Of a stretch of DNA of 64,000 bases, positions 17,400 through 25,557 are shown piece by piece (within the stretch, counting starts at the first letter, position 1; each line of letters starts with the position of its first letter). The notes beneath the pieces are model-generated. The model did no database searches, had not been told where the DNA came from, and worked only from the letters and a program-made list of their open reading frames with translations. Origin of the DNA: Chloroflexota bacterium (GTDB taxonomy: Bacteria > Chloroflexota > Anaerolineae > Anaerolineales > Villigracilaceae); assembly GCA_013388855.1 (NCBI GenBank), contig JACAEM010000034.1, forward strand, positions 1-64,000. Reading direction: 5' to 3'. Position numbers and translations under genes: made by a program.

Positions 17400-17585
17400 T
17401 TACCTTTTCCTCCGCTCGCGCGCTTTTTCCAGCCTGCGCAAAAACCGGTAGACGGGCGGTCCGAGCAACAAGACGATGAGCAGGAAAATCAACGCCGCTT
17501 CCCGCCAGCCGATTGCCAACACAGGCTGGCAGGCAAGCAAACCCATGGTCAATGCAGACGCCCCCGCCCAAAGTTCCCTTTTCAT
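17400..17585 (-). CDS. Possible small membrane protein downstream of hutU
   Basis: The 61-residue frame MKRELWAGASALTMGLLACQ contains two hydrophobic segments (the second is AALIFLLIVLLLGPPVYRFL) and a basic C-terminus (RRLEKARERRKR). It starts four bases after the hutU stop and ends just before the terminator, a spacing expected of a real cistron. I see no recognised family, and the frame could be fortuitous. Confidence 0.45.
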   Translation of the reverse strand: MKRELWAGASALTMGLLACQPVLAIGWREAALIFLLIVLLLGPPVYRFLRRLEKARERRKR

Positions 17586-17589
17586 CGGA

Positions 17590-19242
17590 TTACTTCAACA
17601 TCGGCATCTTGATGCCGTGACGCTTCGCCGCCGCGATGGCGATCTCGTAGCCCGCGTCGGCGTGTCGGACGACGCCCAAGCCTGGGTCGGTGGTCAGAAC
17701 CCGCTCCAACCTCCGAGCCGCTTCGGGAGTCCCATCCGCCACGATGACCTGCCCGGCGTGCTGGCTGTATCCCATCCCCACCCCGCCGCCGTGATGGAAC
17801 GACACCCACGTCGCGCCGCCCACAGCGTTAATGAGCGCGTTGAGGATTGCCCAGTCGGAGATGGCATCCGAACCGTCCTTCATCGCTTCGGTCTCGCGGT
17901 TGGGCGAAGCGACCGAACCCGAATCCAGATGATCGCGCCCGATGACGATCGGCGCTTTGACCTTTCCGCTGGCAACCAGCTCGTTGAACTTGAGTCCTGC
18001 TTTGACGCGTTCGCCGTATCCCAGCCAGCAGATGCGGGCGGGCAATCCCTGAAATGGCACTTTCTCGCGCGCCATCGTCAGCCAGCGCCGCAGATGTTCG
18101 TCTTCGGGGAACAATTCCATGATTGCCTGGTCAGTGGTGTAAATGTCCTCTTTATCGCCCGAAAGCGCCACCCAGCGGAAGGGTCCCTTGCCCTCGCAAA
18201 ACAATGGACGGATGTAGGCAGGCACGAAGCCGGGGAACTCGAAGGCGTCCGTCACACCGTTGTTATATGCCTGCTGGCGGATGTTGTTGCCGTAGTCGAA
18301 CACCTCCGCCCCGGCGCGTTGAAACTTCAGCATGGCGCGCACGTGCTGAGCCATCGAGTCCATTGCCATCTTTTTGTATTTCTCTGGGTCGGTTTTTCGC
18401 AACTCATTCGCCGCTGTGACAGACAAACCGGACGGCACATACATCAACGCCTCATGCGCCGAGGTCTGGTCAGTTACCACATCCGGGACGACGCCCCGTT
18501 CTGCCAGTTCGTGATAGACATCCGCCGCATTGCCGATCAGCCCGATGGATTTGGGCACCTGCTTGTCCTTGAATTCCTCGACGAGCGTCATCGCTTCTTC
18601 GAGATTGTCCACCACCATGTCCACGTAGCCAATGGCGCGGCGGCGCTCGGCGCGTTCGGGGTCCACCTCCACGATGAGACCCACGCCTTCGTTCATGGTG
18701 ATTGCCAGCGGCTGGGCGCCACCCATTCCGCCGAGCCCGGCGGTGAGGACGAACTTTCCCTTGAGCGAGCCCCAGCCTTTGAGTTTGGCAAGCGCGCCAA
18801 AGGTTTCGTAGGTGCCTTGCAGAATGCCCTGGGTGCCGATGTAAATCCACGAGCCGGCAGTCATTTGCCCGTACATGATGAGTCCCTTTTTGGCGAGTTC
18901 GTCGAAGTGTTCCCACGTCGCCCAATGCGGGACGAGGTTGGAATTGGCAATCAGCACGCGGGGCGCGTCTTTGTGCGTTTTGAAGATGACCACCGGTTTG
19001 CCCGATTGGACGAGGAGCGTTTCGTCCTCCTCCAAATTTTTGAGCGATTCCAGGATCGCGTCGAACGATTCCCAATCGCGCGCGGCTTTGCCTCTCCCGC
19101 CATAGACGACGAGTTCCTCGGGCTTTTCCGCCACTTCCGGGTCGAGGTTATTTTGGATCATGCGGTAGGCGGCTTCGCTGAGCCAGTTCCTGCAGGTGAG
19201 TGTGGTGCCCCTCGGGGCGCGGACAGTTCTGGGTCCAGACAT
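17590..19242 (-). CDS. hutU: Urocanate hydratase
   Basis: The 550-residue enzyme converts urocanate to imidazolonepropionate in histidine degradation and uses tightly bound NAD+ as catalyst. The length matches the family. Typical blocks include [16 protein letters not shown], the NAD-binding [16 protein letters not shown] and [14 protein letters not shown], the catalytic-Cys region [15 protein letters not shown] with CWLGYGER, and the C-terminal [24 protein letters not shown] lies ahead of the ATG. No other hut gene is in the window, so the rest of the pathway must be elsewhere. An Rrf2 regulator gene and its terminator lie immediately upstream. Confidence 0.96.
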   Translation of the reverse strand: MSGPRTVRAPRGTTLTCRNWLSEAAYRMIQNNLDPEVAEKPEELVVYGGRGKAARDWESFDAILESLKNLEEDETLLVQSGKPVVIFKTHKDAPRVLIANSNLVPHWATWEHFDELAKKGLIMYGQMTAGSWIYIGTQGILQGTYETFGALAKLKGWGSLKGKFVLTAGLGGMGGAQPLAITMNEGVGLIVEVDPERAERRRAIGYVDMVVDNLEEAMTLVEEFKDKQVPKSIGLIGNAADVYHELAERGVVPDVVTDQTSAHEALMYVPSGLSVTAANELRKTDPEKYKKMAMDSMAQHVRAMLKFQRAGAEVFDYGNNIRQQAYNNGVTDAFEFPGFVPAYIRPLFCEGKGPFRWVALSGDKEDIYTTDQAIMELFPEDEHLRRWLTMAREKVPFQGLPARICWLGYGERVKAGLKFNELVASGKVKAPIVIGRDHLDSGSVASPNRETEAMKDGSDAISDWAILNALINAVGGATWVSFHHGGGVGMGYSQHAGQVIVADGTPEAARRLERVLTTDPGLGVVRHADAGYEIAIAAAKRHGIKMPMLK

Positions 19243-19267
19243 GATGCGTCTCCTTGTCAGATGAAAA

Positions 19268-19299
19268 ATCCCTCCCGGCTATTATACGCCGGGAGGGAT
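19268..19299 (-). terminator. Terminator of the Rrf2 gene
   Basis: ATCCCTCCCGGC and GCCGGGAGGGAT pair around an eight-base loop and are followed on the minus strand by TTTTTC. It separates the Rrf2 gene from hutU. Confidence 0.8.
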
Positions 19300-19316
19300 G
19301 CTTGTTAAATCGGTCA

Positions 19317-19724
19317 TTACGCGTTCTGCTTGAGCAGGTCGGCGAAGTTGGTGCCTTTGAGCCGCCGTACCAGCTCCTCCTGAGCATCGCACCAGACAGG
19401 CTTGATCGGGCAGTTTTCGTCAAAAGCGCAGGAGCCGTTATTGCCGACGCATTCATTCAACTGGATGGGACCGTCAATCGCTTCGATCACTTCCAACAAG
19501 GTGATATCTTTGGGGTCCCGTGCGAGTGTTACTCCACCTCTGGCTCCCCGGGAAGTATGAAGCAGACCAGCAATCGAGAGTTGTGAGATGATCTTTGCCA
19601 AAAATGACGGGGGAATGTTTTGTTCTTTTGCAACTGCACTGGTTGCGGAGCGTTCGCTATTCCCCACACGCGCCAAGTGCAACACCGCGCGCACCGCATA
19701 ATCAGCCTGACGAGTAATCTGCAT
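19317..19724 (-). CDS. Rrf2-family Fe-S transcriptional regulator
   Basis: The 135-residue regulator starts MQITRQADYAVRAVLHLA, the standard Rrf2 winged-helix opening, and continues with the recognition helix IPPSFLAKIISQLSIAGLL and the wing SRGARGGVTLARDP. Three cysteines, ECVGNNGSCAFDENC, form the C-x6-C-x5-C cluster loop that in IscR, NsrR and RirA holds an Fe-S cluster. It may therefore sense iron, nitric oxide or oxygen; the subtype cannot be fixed by eye. Overlapping palindromes upstream suggest autoregulation. Confidence 0.9.
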   Translation of the reverse strand: MQITRQADYAVRAVLHLARVGNSERSATSAVAKEQNIPPSFLAKIISQLSIAGLLHTSRGARGGVTLARDPKDITLLEVIEAIDGPIQLNECVGNNGSCAFDENCPIKPVWCDAQEELVRRLKGTNFADLLKQNA

Positions 19725-19735
19725 ATATGCCTTCC

Positions 19736-19764
19736 TTCTCTAAAATAGAGAATCCTTGTCTCTA
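19736..19764. promoter_or_regulatory. Paired palindromic operator upstream of the Rrf2 gene
   Basis: TTCTCTA-aaa-TAGAGAA (19736-19752) is a perfect inverted repeat. Its right half also pairs with TCTCTA at 19759-19764 to form TAGAGA-N7-TCTCTA. Three regularly placed half-sites 12 bases before the ATG are a plausible Rrf2-dimer operator controlling its own gene. The function is inferred. Confidence 0.6.
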
Positions 19765-19989
19765 AACACGATTTTAGTGTTCCCGTGTGTCTTCATCAAG
19801 TGATAGAGGTCACAGATGAATTATGACCTTTTACTCCTAATATAACCCGGTTAGTAGGCGTTGGTAAGGCTGTTTACGAAAATTCAATTTGTTGTTTTTC
19901 CGAATGATTATAAAAAGGAATCAAGTGGATATGGGAAAATCCCTTCAAAAAAGTATATCTACCTTCCGAAACTGGTTGCGCCGTTGATG

Positions 19990-20800
19990 TTAGTAGTGGC
20001 AATATATCTGACCTTTTCCCCTACCCAAATGTGGATCACCGGACTGAACCTGCTCAGGAAACCCTTCCTGCACTTGCCTACGCACTTCAACCGGGCGGAG
20101 AGAAATACGCATCACTCACCGAAGTAGGCTTCGCGCCTTCCTTGTCACAGGCGGCTTTAAGGCATTCACAGCCACATTCGAAGATTTGCATGGACTGGCG
20201 CAATTGCCCGGTCTGGCAGTTCAGCAGTTGATGCGTAACGGGTACAGCTTTGGCGCAGAAGGTGACTGGAAGACCTCCGCCCTTGTACGCGCCATGAAGT
20301 CATGAGTGCCGGATTGAAAGGCGGTGCCTCGTTCATAGAGAATTACACCTACCATTTCAGCGTCAACGGTGATAAAGTTCTTGGCGCGCACATGCTTGAA
20401 ATCTGCGAATCGATTGCATCGACCAAACCAAAACTGGAAAGCCTTCCGCTCTCTATCGGCGGGAAGGCCGATCCCGTCCGATTGACATTCGACGCCCATA
20501 TGAGACCTGCTGTTGGAGCATCCATCATGGATATAGGGCAACGATTCCTTATCGTCGCCAATGTGGTGGATGTGGTTCCGACCGATGCGTCTCTTCCCAA
20601 ACTCCCGGTCCCGGGTGCGCTATGGATACCACGCCCCGAACTGAAAGTTGCCGCCTGGCTCTACGCGGGCGCACCGCATCGGCTTCAGCTATGCTGTTAC
20701 TCCCGGACACTTGAAAGATTTCGCCGAGACGGTGAATATCGAATTCATATTGATCAACAAAAACACTTATGTAGAGGAGTTCAAGGAAAGACTGCGCTGA
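19990..20800 (+). pseudogene. araA: Decayed L-arabinose isomerase gene
   Basis: Fragments of AraA are spread over different frames. An early piece reads [20 protein letters not shown] and [10 protein letters not shown], matching the FSPAKMWI and HLHTQFNR blocks. After an internal deletion comes [20 protein letters not shown] with [18 protein letters not shown] and a stop, then a frameshift into [19 protein letters not shown] with IGGKADPVRL. A second frameshift leads to RIGFSYAVTPGHLKDFAETV, ending at 20798-20800. The N-terminus is missing and at least three frame changes are present. The gene cannot make an active isomerase and reflects loss of L-arabinose use, or a decayed acquisition. The ORF track entries here are its pieces. 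Upstream, 19765-19990 holds no other gene I can identify. Confidence 0.85.
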
Positions 20801-20896
20801 AATGATCTCTATTACCATATGAACAGTGAACTATAGCATTCACATCTTGCAGATGCCAAGATACATCTTGTTGATTACAAGAAGGTATTTTGCAAA

Positions 20897-21763
20897 ATGA
20901 CAGAGGCAATCATGGATAAGAAAATCTTGAAGAACGATTTCCTGCACGTCGAATATCTCACCGATTCACTACGCATCATGCGACTGTCCCTCGCTGGTAA
21001 AGCCAATATGCTGGCTGATATTAGCAATATTCCTCCAACCCCCACACCTTATGGGGACTTCCATTTTCTCGGAGGGCATCGTTTATGGCATGCGCCCGAG
21101 TCCATGCCGCGTACTTACATTCCCGATGCGTCTGTCACGGTCACTGCGCTTTCCGATGGCGTTATTCTGGAAGCACAAACCGAAACGGGCACAGGCATTC
21201 GTAAAAAGATCGAAATCCGCCTCGCCCCGGATAAACCATCCCTGACGCTGACCCACACGCTCACGAATAACGGATTGTGGGCCGTGGAACTGTCCCCCTG
21301 GGCAATCACACAATTCCGCTTGGGTGGAACGGCGATTTTGCCAATGCCCGTCGGAAATGCTGATCCGGCGGGGCTACTGCACAATCGCCAGTTCTCGCTT
21401 TGGCCCTATGCGCGCATCAACGATCCGCGCGTGAACTGGGGAGATGATTTCATTTTGTTCAAGGCAGATGCGATTCTGCCGCCGTTCAAGATTGGTTACT
21501 TCAATCCACACGGCTGGCTGGCCTATTGGCTAGATGGCGTGCTTTTCCGTAAATCATTCGATGTACAAATCGGATTGCCCCATCCTGATAACAATTGCAA
21601 TGCCGAAATGTACTGTAATAACCTGTTTGTGGAATTGGAAAGCATCGCTCCACTTGTGAAACTCTCCCCTGGAGCGTCGGTGCATCATATCGAAACGTGG
21701 GATCTTTTTGACAAAGCTGATTCCCTGCCGGAGGAAATACAGGCGGTTCTTTCCACGAACTGA
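20897..21763 (+). CDS. Galactose-mutarotase-like (DUF4380-type) protein
   Basis: The 288-residue, beta-rich product contains GGHRLWHAPESMPRTY, a His/Trp/Glu block seen in DUF4380-like members of the galactose-mutarotase fold, followed by alternating strands (TLTHTLTNNGLWAVELSPW, GGTAILPMPVGN) and no signal peptide. The start may be this ATG (preceded by AAGAAGG) or the in-frame ATG at 20912. Such proteins bind or modify sugars; the reaction is not known. Lying next to the araA remnant, it may be the surviving part of a pentose-use locus. Confidence 0.6.
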   Translation: MTEAIMDKKILKNDFLHVEYLTDSLRIMRLSLAGKANMLADISNIPPTPTPYGDFHFLGGHRLWHAPESMPRTYIPDASVTVTALSDGVILEAQTETGTGIRKKIEIRLAPDKPSLTLTHTLTNNGLWAVELSPWAITQFRLGGTAILPMPVGNADPAGLLHNRQFSLWPYARINDPRVNWGDDFILFKADAILPPFKIGYFNPHGWLAYWLDGVLFRKSFDVQIGLPHPDNNCNAEMYCNNLFVELESIAPLVKLSPGASVHHIETWDLFDKADSLPEEIQAVLSTN

Positions 21764-21907
21764 TCGAAGCTTTTACAAAGCAGCGACATTGTGCAGGTTG
21801 ATCGTGGCGAAACAATCAAACGGGCAAGACCCGCGTAGTCATTGCGACAGGGCCGTCACAGCAGAACAGGTGAATTATCTGCCGCAATTTCTGCTCACAC
21901 ACATCGT

Positions 21908-22828
21908 CTACTCTGCCCTCTTGACCTGAAACGTATCGAAATCCCGCGCTACGGAGGTATTGGGGAAAATCTCCTGTGCCTCCTTCAACACGTCCTTTTC
22001 GCGGTAACGGCGGGAAATATGGGTGAGAATCAATTTCTTAACGCCCGCCTTCAACGCCAATTCCGCGCCCTGACGCGCCGTCAAGTGTGAAAACTCACCC
22101 GCCATTTCGGCTTCTTCATCCAGATACGTAGATTCGATCACGAGCGCGTCCGCGTCGCGGCAAACCTCGAGCAGGTTATCTGTTCTACCGGTATCCCCCA
22201 CCACGACCAGTTTCACGCCCCGTTGCAGCGGGCCCAGCACATCATCCGGCTTGATCCGCCGTCCGTCGGGCAGGGTGATCTCGTTGCCCGCGACCAACTC
22301 CTTGCGTTCCGGTCCGAACGGGACGCCCAGTTCCGTCGCCTTCTCATTCAGGAACGGACGCCGCGCATTGCCTTCAAAAACATATCCCAGGCAATCCGGT
22401 CCGCGGTGACTGACCGGGAACGCGCTCACAGTGAAATCATCGGCTTCAAAAAAAGTGCCGGGTTTGATCTCGTTCAACCGCAGCGGCATCGGAGGCGTGT
22501 TGCCGCGTAAAACCACGCCATACAATAGGTCGTGGACACGGTCGAGCGTGAAACGCCCGCCGAAAATTTCGAGTTCCTCGATGGCTTCCCAACGCAGGAA
22601 GGTACTGAGCAGACCGCCCAGCCCGAGAATGTGATCGAGATGTCCATGCGTCAGCAGGATGCGTGAGAGATTCTTAAAGCCCGTGCCTGATTGCAGGATC
22701 TGTCGCTGTGTGCCCTCGCCGCAATCGACCAGAAAACGATATTCGTCGTGTTTGACGATCTGCGCGGACAATCCGCGCTTTGCCGAGGGCGCCGAGGCGG
22801 ATGTACCAAGAAAGAGTATTTCAAACAA
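21908..22828 (-). CDS. rnz: Ribonuclease Z
   Basis: The 306-residue enzyme cleaves the 3' trailer from tRNA precursors, which fits a tRNA gene nearby that does not encode CCA. It is a metallo-beta-lactamase-fold nuclease: FLGTSASAPSAKRG, the zinc ligands LTHGHLDHILG, VSHRGPDCLGY, GDTGRTDN and the late HLTARQGAELA and LTHISRRY motifs are all present. I place the start at a TTG (22828) with AAGGA seven bases upstream, giving MFEILFLGTSAS. The track's ATG at 22954 adds 42 residues unlike the family and would overlap the divergent ftsK promoter. Confidence 0.92.
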   Translation of the reverse strand: MFEILFLGTSASAPSAKRGLSAQIVKHDEYRFLVDCGEGTQRQILQSGTGFKNLSRILLTHGHLDHILGLGGLLSTFLRWEAIEELEIFGGRFTLDRVHDLLYGVVLRGNTPPMPLRLNEIKPGTFFEADDFTVSAFPVSHRGPDCLGYVFEGNARRPFLNEKATELGVPFGPERKELVAGNEITLPDGRRIKPDDVLGPLQRGVKLVVVGDTGRTDNLLEVCRDADALVIESTYLDEEAEMAGEFSHLTARQGAELALKAGVKKLILTHISRRYREKDVLKEAQEIFPNTSVARDFDTFQVKRAE

Positions 22829-22944
22829 AATGGAATCCTTAAATGTGACGTTGTTTCGTAATTTTACCCTACCAGGCGCCGCGTTCATGACAAAACCAAG
22901 TCCAGCGCATGAATGGGCGCAAAAGAAAAACAGACCATTTGTGC

Positions 22945-22957
22945 TATACTTCAAAAC
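22945..22957 (+). promoter_or_regulatory. ftsK extended -10; leaderless start
   Basis: TGcTATACT is followed after seven bases by the ATG at 22958 with no ribosome-binding site. Transcription would begin at or next to the start codon. Confidence 0.6.
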
Positions 22958-25264
22958 ATGCCACTCAAGACTCCGCCATCAAAATCGGAAGGGAAATCCA
23001 AAGGTACGACTCCTCCGCGCGGCAAAGGGGATGGAAAGTCCGCTTCGAGACGGAAAGCGCATCACCCTGAGCCGGAGGTTGTTTCCGTTTCCTGGTGGGA
23101 TTCCCTCTCCGCTGAGCGCAAACTCGACGTGGTCGGCGCGGTCATGGCGGTGGTGGGACTGCTCACCTCGCTCATCCTGTTCTCCGCCCAACGCAGCGCA
23201 GTGACCGGGAGCATGGTGCGCGTGTTAAGTCAGGTCTTCGGTTGGGGAATTTATGTTTTGCCCGTCGGCTTGATCGTGATGGGCTTGTGGCTTGTCCTGC
23301 GCCGCATCGAAAAACTCCCGCCGCTTTCGCTCGAACGCGCCACCGGCATCATTCTTTTCTTCGTGTGGCTTCTGGCGGCAATGCACTCGTCCATCGCCGC
23401 GCCCGAAATGGCGGAACAAGCCGCTCTGGACGGCGCAGGCGGCGGGTACATCGGCAGCTTGATTCAGCGGTTCCTGTTCAACAACCTCGGAACAGCGGGC
23501 GCCTGGATCATCCTGCTGGCATGGCTGGTCATCACCATGACGATGATCTTCGACATTTCGGTCGAGGACCTGTTCCGGTGGGTCAGCCCGATTTTCGCGA
23601 AGGCTCGTGAGATGCTTGCCAGACAACAAACACAAACCACCCAGTCCTTATCGCCAGAGGGAGCCGAAGTCGCATCCAATGGGTACACGCCCTTAAACCG
23701 ACCGGAGCCTGTCGTGACACCCGTCGCGCCTGGCACGCCGGTGACCACCACCAAGCCAATGAGTCCGGTCATTAACTGGCAATTGCCGAACGTCAAGGAT
23801 ATTCTCGATTCCGGCGCCGCTCCCTCGGTCAATGAAGAGTTCATCCAACAGCGCGCCCGCTTGATTCAGGAAACGCTGGCATCCTTTGGCGCTCCCGTTC
23901 AAGTGGTGGAGATCAACCGGGGGCCGACGATCACGCAATTCGGCGTGGAGCCACTCTTCGTCGAGACTCGAGCCGGGCGGACGAAGGTCCGCGTCAACAA
24001 AATTGCCTCGCTGGCGGATGATCTTGCCCTCGCCCTCGCCGCGCCGCGCATCCGCATCCAGGCGCCCGTACCGGGACACAGTTACGTTGGCATCGAAGTC
24101 CCCAACGAAGAGATGACGCTGGTCGCCTTGCGTGACCTGCTCGAAAGCGAAGCCTTCCAACGAAACAAGAATCCGCTGCGGTTCGCGCTGGGCAAGGATG
24201 TGACCGGACATCCCATCAACACGACCCTCGAGAATATGCCGCATCTGCTCATCGCCGGGACGACCGGTTCCGGTAAGTCGGTATGTGTCAACGCGATATT
24301 GACCTGCTTCCTGATGTACAACACACCCGACGACCTGCGCATGATTCTGGTGGACCCCAAGCGTGTGGAGTTGACCGGCTACAACGGCGTGCCGCATCTG
24401 CTCTCGCCGGTGGTCGTGGAGATCGACCGCGTGATCGGCGCGCTGCAATGGATGACGCGCGAAATGGACAAGCGGTATCACATGTTCGCGCAGGTTGGCT
24501 CGCGCAATATCGCCGACTACAATGCCAAGATGAAATTGCAAGGCGGGAAGAAACTGCCGTTCCTCGTCATTGTCATCGACGAGTTGGCCGACCTAATGAT
24601 GATCGCGCCCGGCGAAACCGAACAGACCATCACGCGTCTCGCACAGCTGGCGCGTGCCACCGGCATCCACATGATTCTCGCCACCCAGCGCCCTTCCGTG
24701 GATGTGGTGACCGGGCTTATCAAGGCGAACTTCCCGGCGCGCATCGCCTTTGCGGTGGCATCCAACACCGACAGCCGCGTCATTCTCGACCAGCCCGGCG
24801 CGGAGCGCCTGCTCGGACGCGGCGACATGCTTTTCCAGGCGCCTGACGCGCCCGCGCCTGCGCGTCTGCAGGGTGTGTTCGTCTCCGATCATGAAATCCA
24901 GAATCTGGTGGAGTTCTGGCGCAAACAGGCAGGCGGAATGAGTCCCTACGGCGCGCTGGGCACACCCGTGGACATTCCCGCCTCCGACATCCCGCTAAAA
25001 CAGACCGAAATGTTCGAGGACATGTCCCCTGCGGAGAAGAACGTCGACCCCTTACTCGCCGAAGCCATCGACTTCGTCCGCCGCGAAGGACGCGCCTCCG
25101 TGTCCATGCTCCAGCGCCGAATGCGCATCGGCTACACCCGCGCCGCCCGCATCGTAGATATGATGGAAGACAGGGGCATCGTTGGTCCACCCGAGGGAAC
25201 GTCACAGGTGAGAAAGATTCTGGATTACGGTCCCACCGCGCCGCCAAAAGATGATGGAGCGTAA
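22958..25264 (+). CDS. ftsK: DNA translocase FtsK/SpoIIIE
   Basis: The 768-residue protein pumps DNA during chromosome segregation at the septum. After a Lys/Gly-rich tail it has about four transmembrane helices (VVGAVMAVVGLLTSLILF, GIYVLPVGLIVMGLWLVL, IILFFVWLLAAM, AWIILLAWLVITMTMIF), a linker, the translocase motor, and a C-terminal winged-helix gamma domain (RRMRIGYTRAARIVDMMEDRG). Walker A is AGTTGSGKS near residue 433 and Walker B is LVIVIDELADLMM near 535-547. ATQRPSVDVVTGLIKANFP follows. I prefer the ATG at 22958 over the track's 22913 because a strong -10 lies between them. The gamma domain should read KOPS-type sequences. Confidence 0.93.
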   Translation: MPLKTPPSKSEGKSKGTTPPRGKGDGKSASRRKAHHPEPEVVSVSWWDSLSAERKLDVVGAVMAVVGLLTSLILFSAQRSAVTGSMVRVLSQVFGWGIYVLPVGLIVMGLWLVLRRIEKLPPLSLERATGIILFFVWLLAAMHSSIAAPEMAEQAALDGAGGGYIGSLIQRFLFNNLGTAGAWIILLAWLVITMTMIFDISVEDLFRWVSPIFAKAREMLARQQTQTTQSLSPEGAEVASNGYTPLNRPEPVVTPVAPGTPVTTTKPMSPVINWQLPNVKDILDSGAAPSVNEEFIQQRARLIQETLASFGAPVQVVEINRGPTITQFGVEPLFVETRAGRTKVRVNKIASLADDLALALAAPRIRIQAPVPGHSYVGIEVPNEEMTLVALRDLLESEAFQRNKNPLRFALGKDVTGHPINTTLENMPHLLIAGTTGSGKSVCVNAILTCFLMYNTPDDLRMILVDPKRVELTGYNGVPHLLSPVVVEIDRVIGALQWMTREMDKRYHMFAQVGSRNIADYNAKMKLQGGKKLPFLVIVIDELADLMMIAPGETEQTITRLAQLARATGIHMILATQRPSVDVVTGLIKANFPARIAFAVASNTDSRVILDQPGAERLLGRGDMLFQAPDAPAPARLQGVFVSDHEIQNLVEFWRKQAGGMSPYGALGTPVDIPASDIPLKQTEMFEDMSPAEKNVDPLLAEAIDFVRREGRASVSMLQRRMRIGYTRAARIVDMMEDRGIVGPPEGTSQVRKILDYGPTAPPKDDGA

Positions 25265-25270
25265 ATTTGA

Positions 25271-25276
25271 TATAAT
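25271..25276 (+). promoter_or_regulatory. -10 box of tRNA-Arg
   Basis: TATAAT lies ten bases before the mature tRNA 5' end. No strong -35 is visible. Confidence 0.5.
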
Positions 25277-25285
25277 TCTTTCCAT

Positions 25286-25357
25286 GCCCTGATAGTTCAA
25301 TGGACAGAACAAGGCACTCCTAAGGCTTAGATGTAGGTTCGATTCCTACTCAGGGCA
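25286..25357 (+). tRNA. tRNA-Arg (anticodon CCT)
   Basis: The acceptor stem GCCCTGA/TCAGGGC is perfect. The D stem is GTTC/GAAC and the T arm is GTAGG-TTCGATT-CCTAC. The anticodon loop CTCCTAA gives CCT, reading AGG arginine codons. The discriminator is A and CCA is not encoded. The anticodon stem AGGCA/GGCTT has a G-T pair and an A-G mismatch beside the loop, which is slightly unusual, but all other elements fit. Confidence 0.9.
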
Positions 25358-25395
25358 CACATGTGTGCATCAGGTAAAATTTTTCTTACAGAATT

Positions 25396-25427
25396 CTTAT
25401 GTAACAACTCTTGATTTGTTACATAAG
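25396..25427. repeat. Twelve-base perfect inverted repeat after tRNA-Arg
   Basis: CTTATGTAACAA and TTGTTACATAAG pair exactly around the eight-base loop CTCTTGAT. It is too AT-rich for a strong intrinsic terminator, and another terminator follows. An attachment or recombination site, or an RNA structure, is possible. Confidence 0.6.
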
Positions 25428-25446
25428 CTGTAGTAATATAAAAAGC

Positions 25447-25485
25447 GATGAACGCTAGGGTGCCCCCCTCACCCTGGCGTTCATC
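25447..25485. terminator. Bidirectional terminator between tRNA-Arg and the aminotransferase gene
   Basis: GATGAACGCTAGGGTG and CACCCTGGCGTTCATC form a 16-base stem with one mismatch. ATTTTAAT follows on the plus strand and GCTTTTTATAT on the minus strand. Confidence 0.8.
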
Positions 25486-25557
25486 ATTTTAATCTGGCCA
25501 AAAGTTTTCAATCCCTCTCACAAGGCCAGGTCTTGCAAGAAGGACTTTGTAACGCCA

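Noticed and set aside
17476-19308. 610-residue plus-strand ORF opposite hutU
   Set aside because: It is an antisense shadow of urocanate hydratase. The sequence is His/Arg-rich with no motif.
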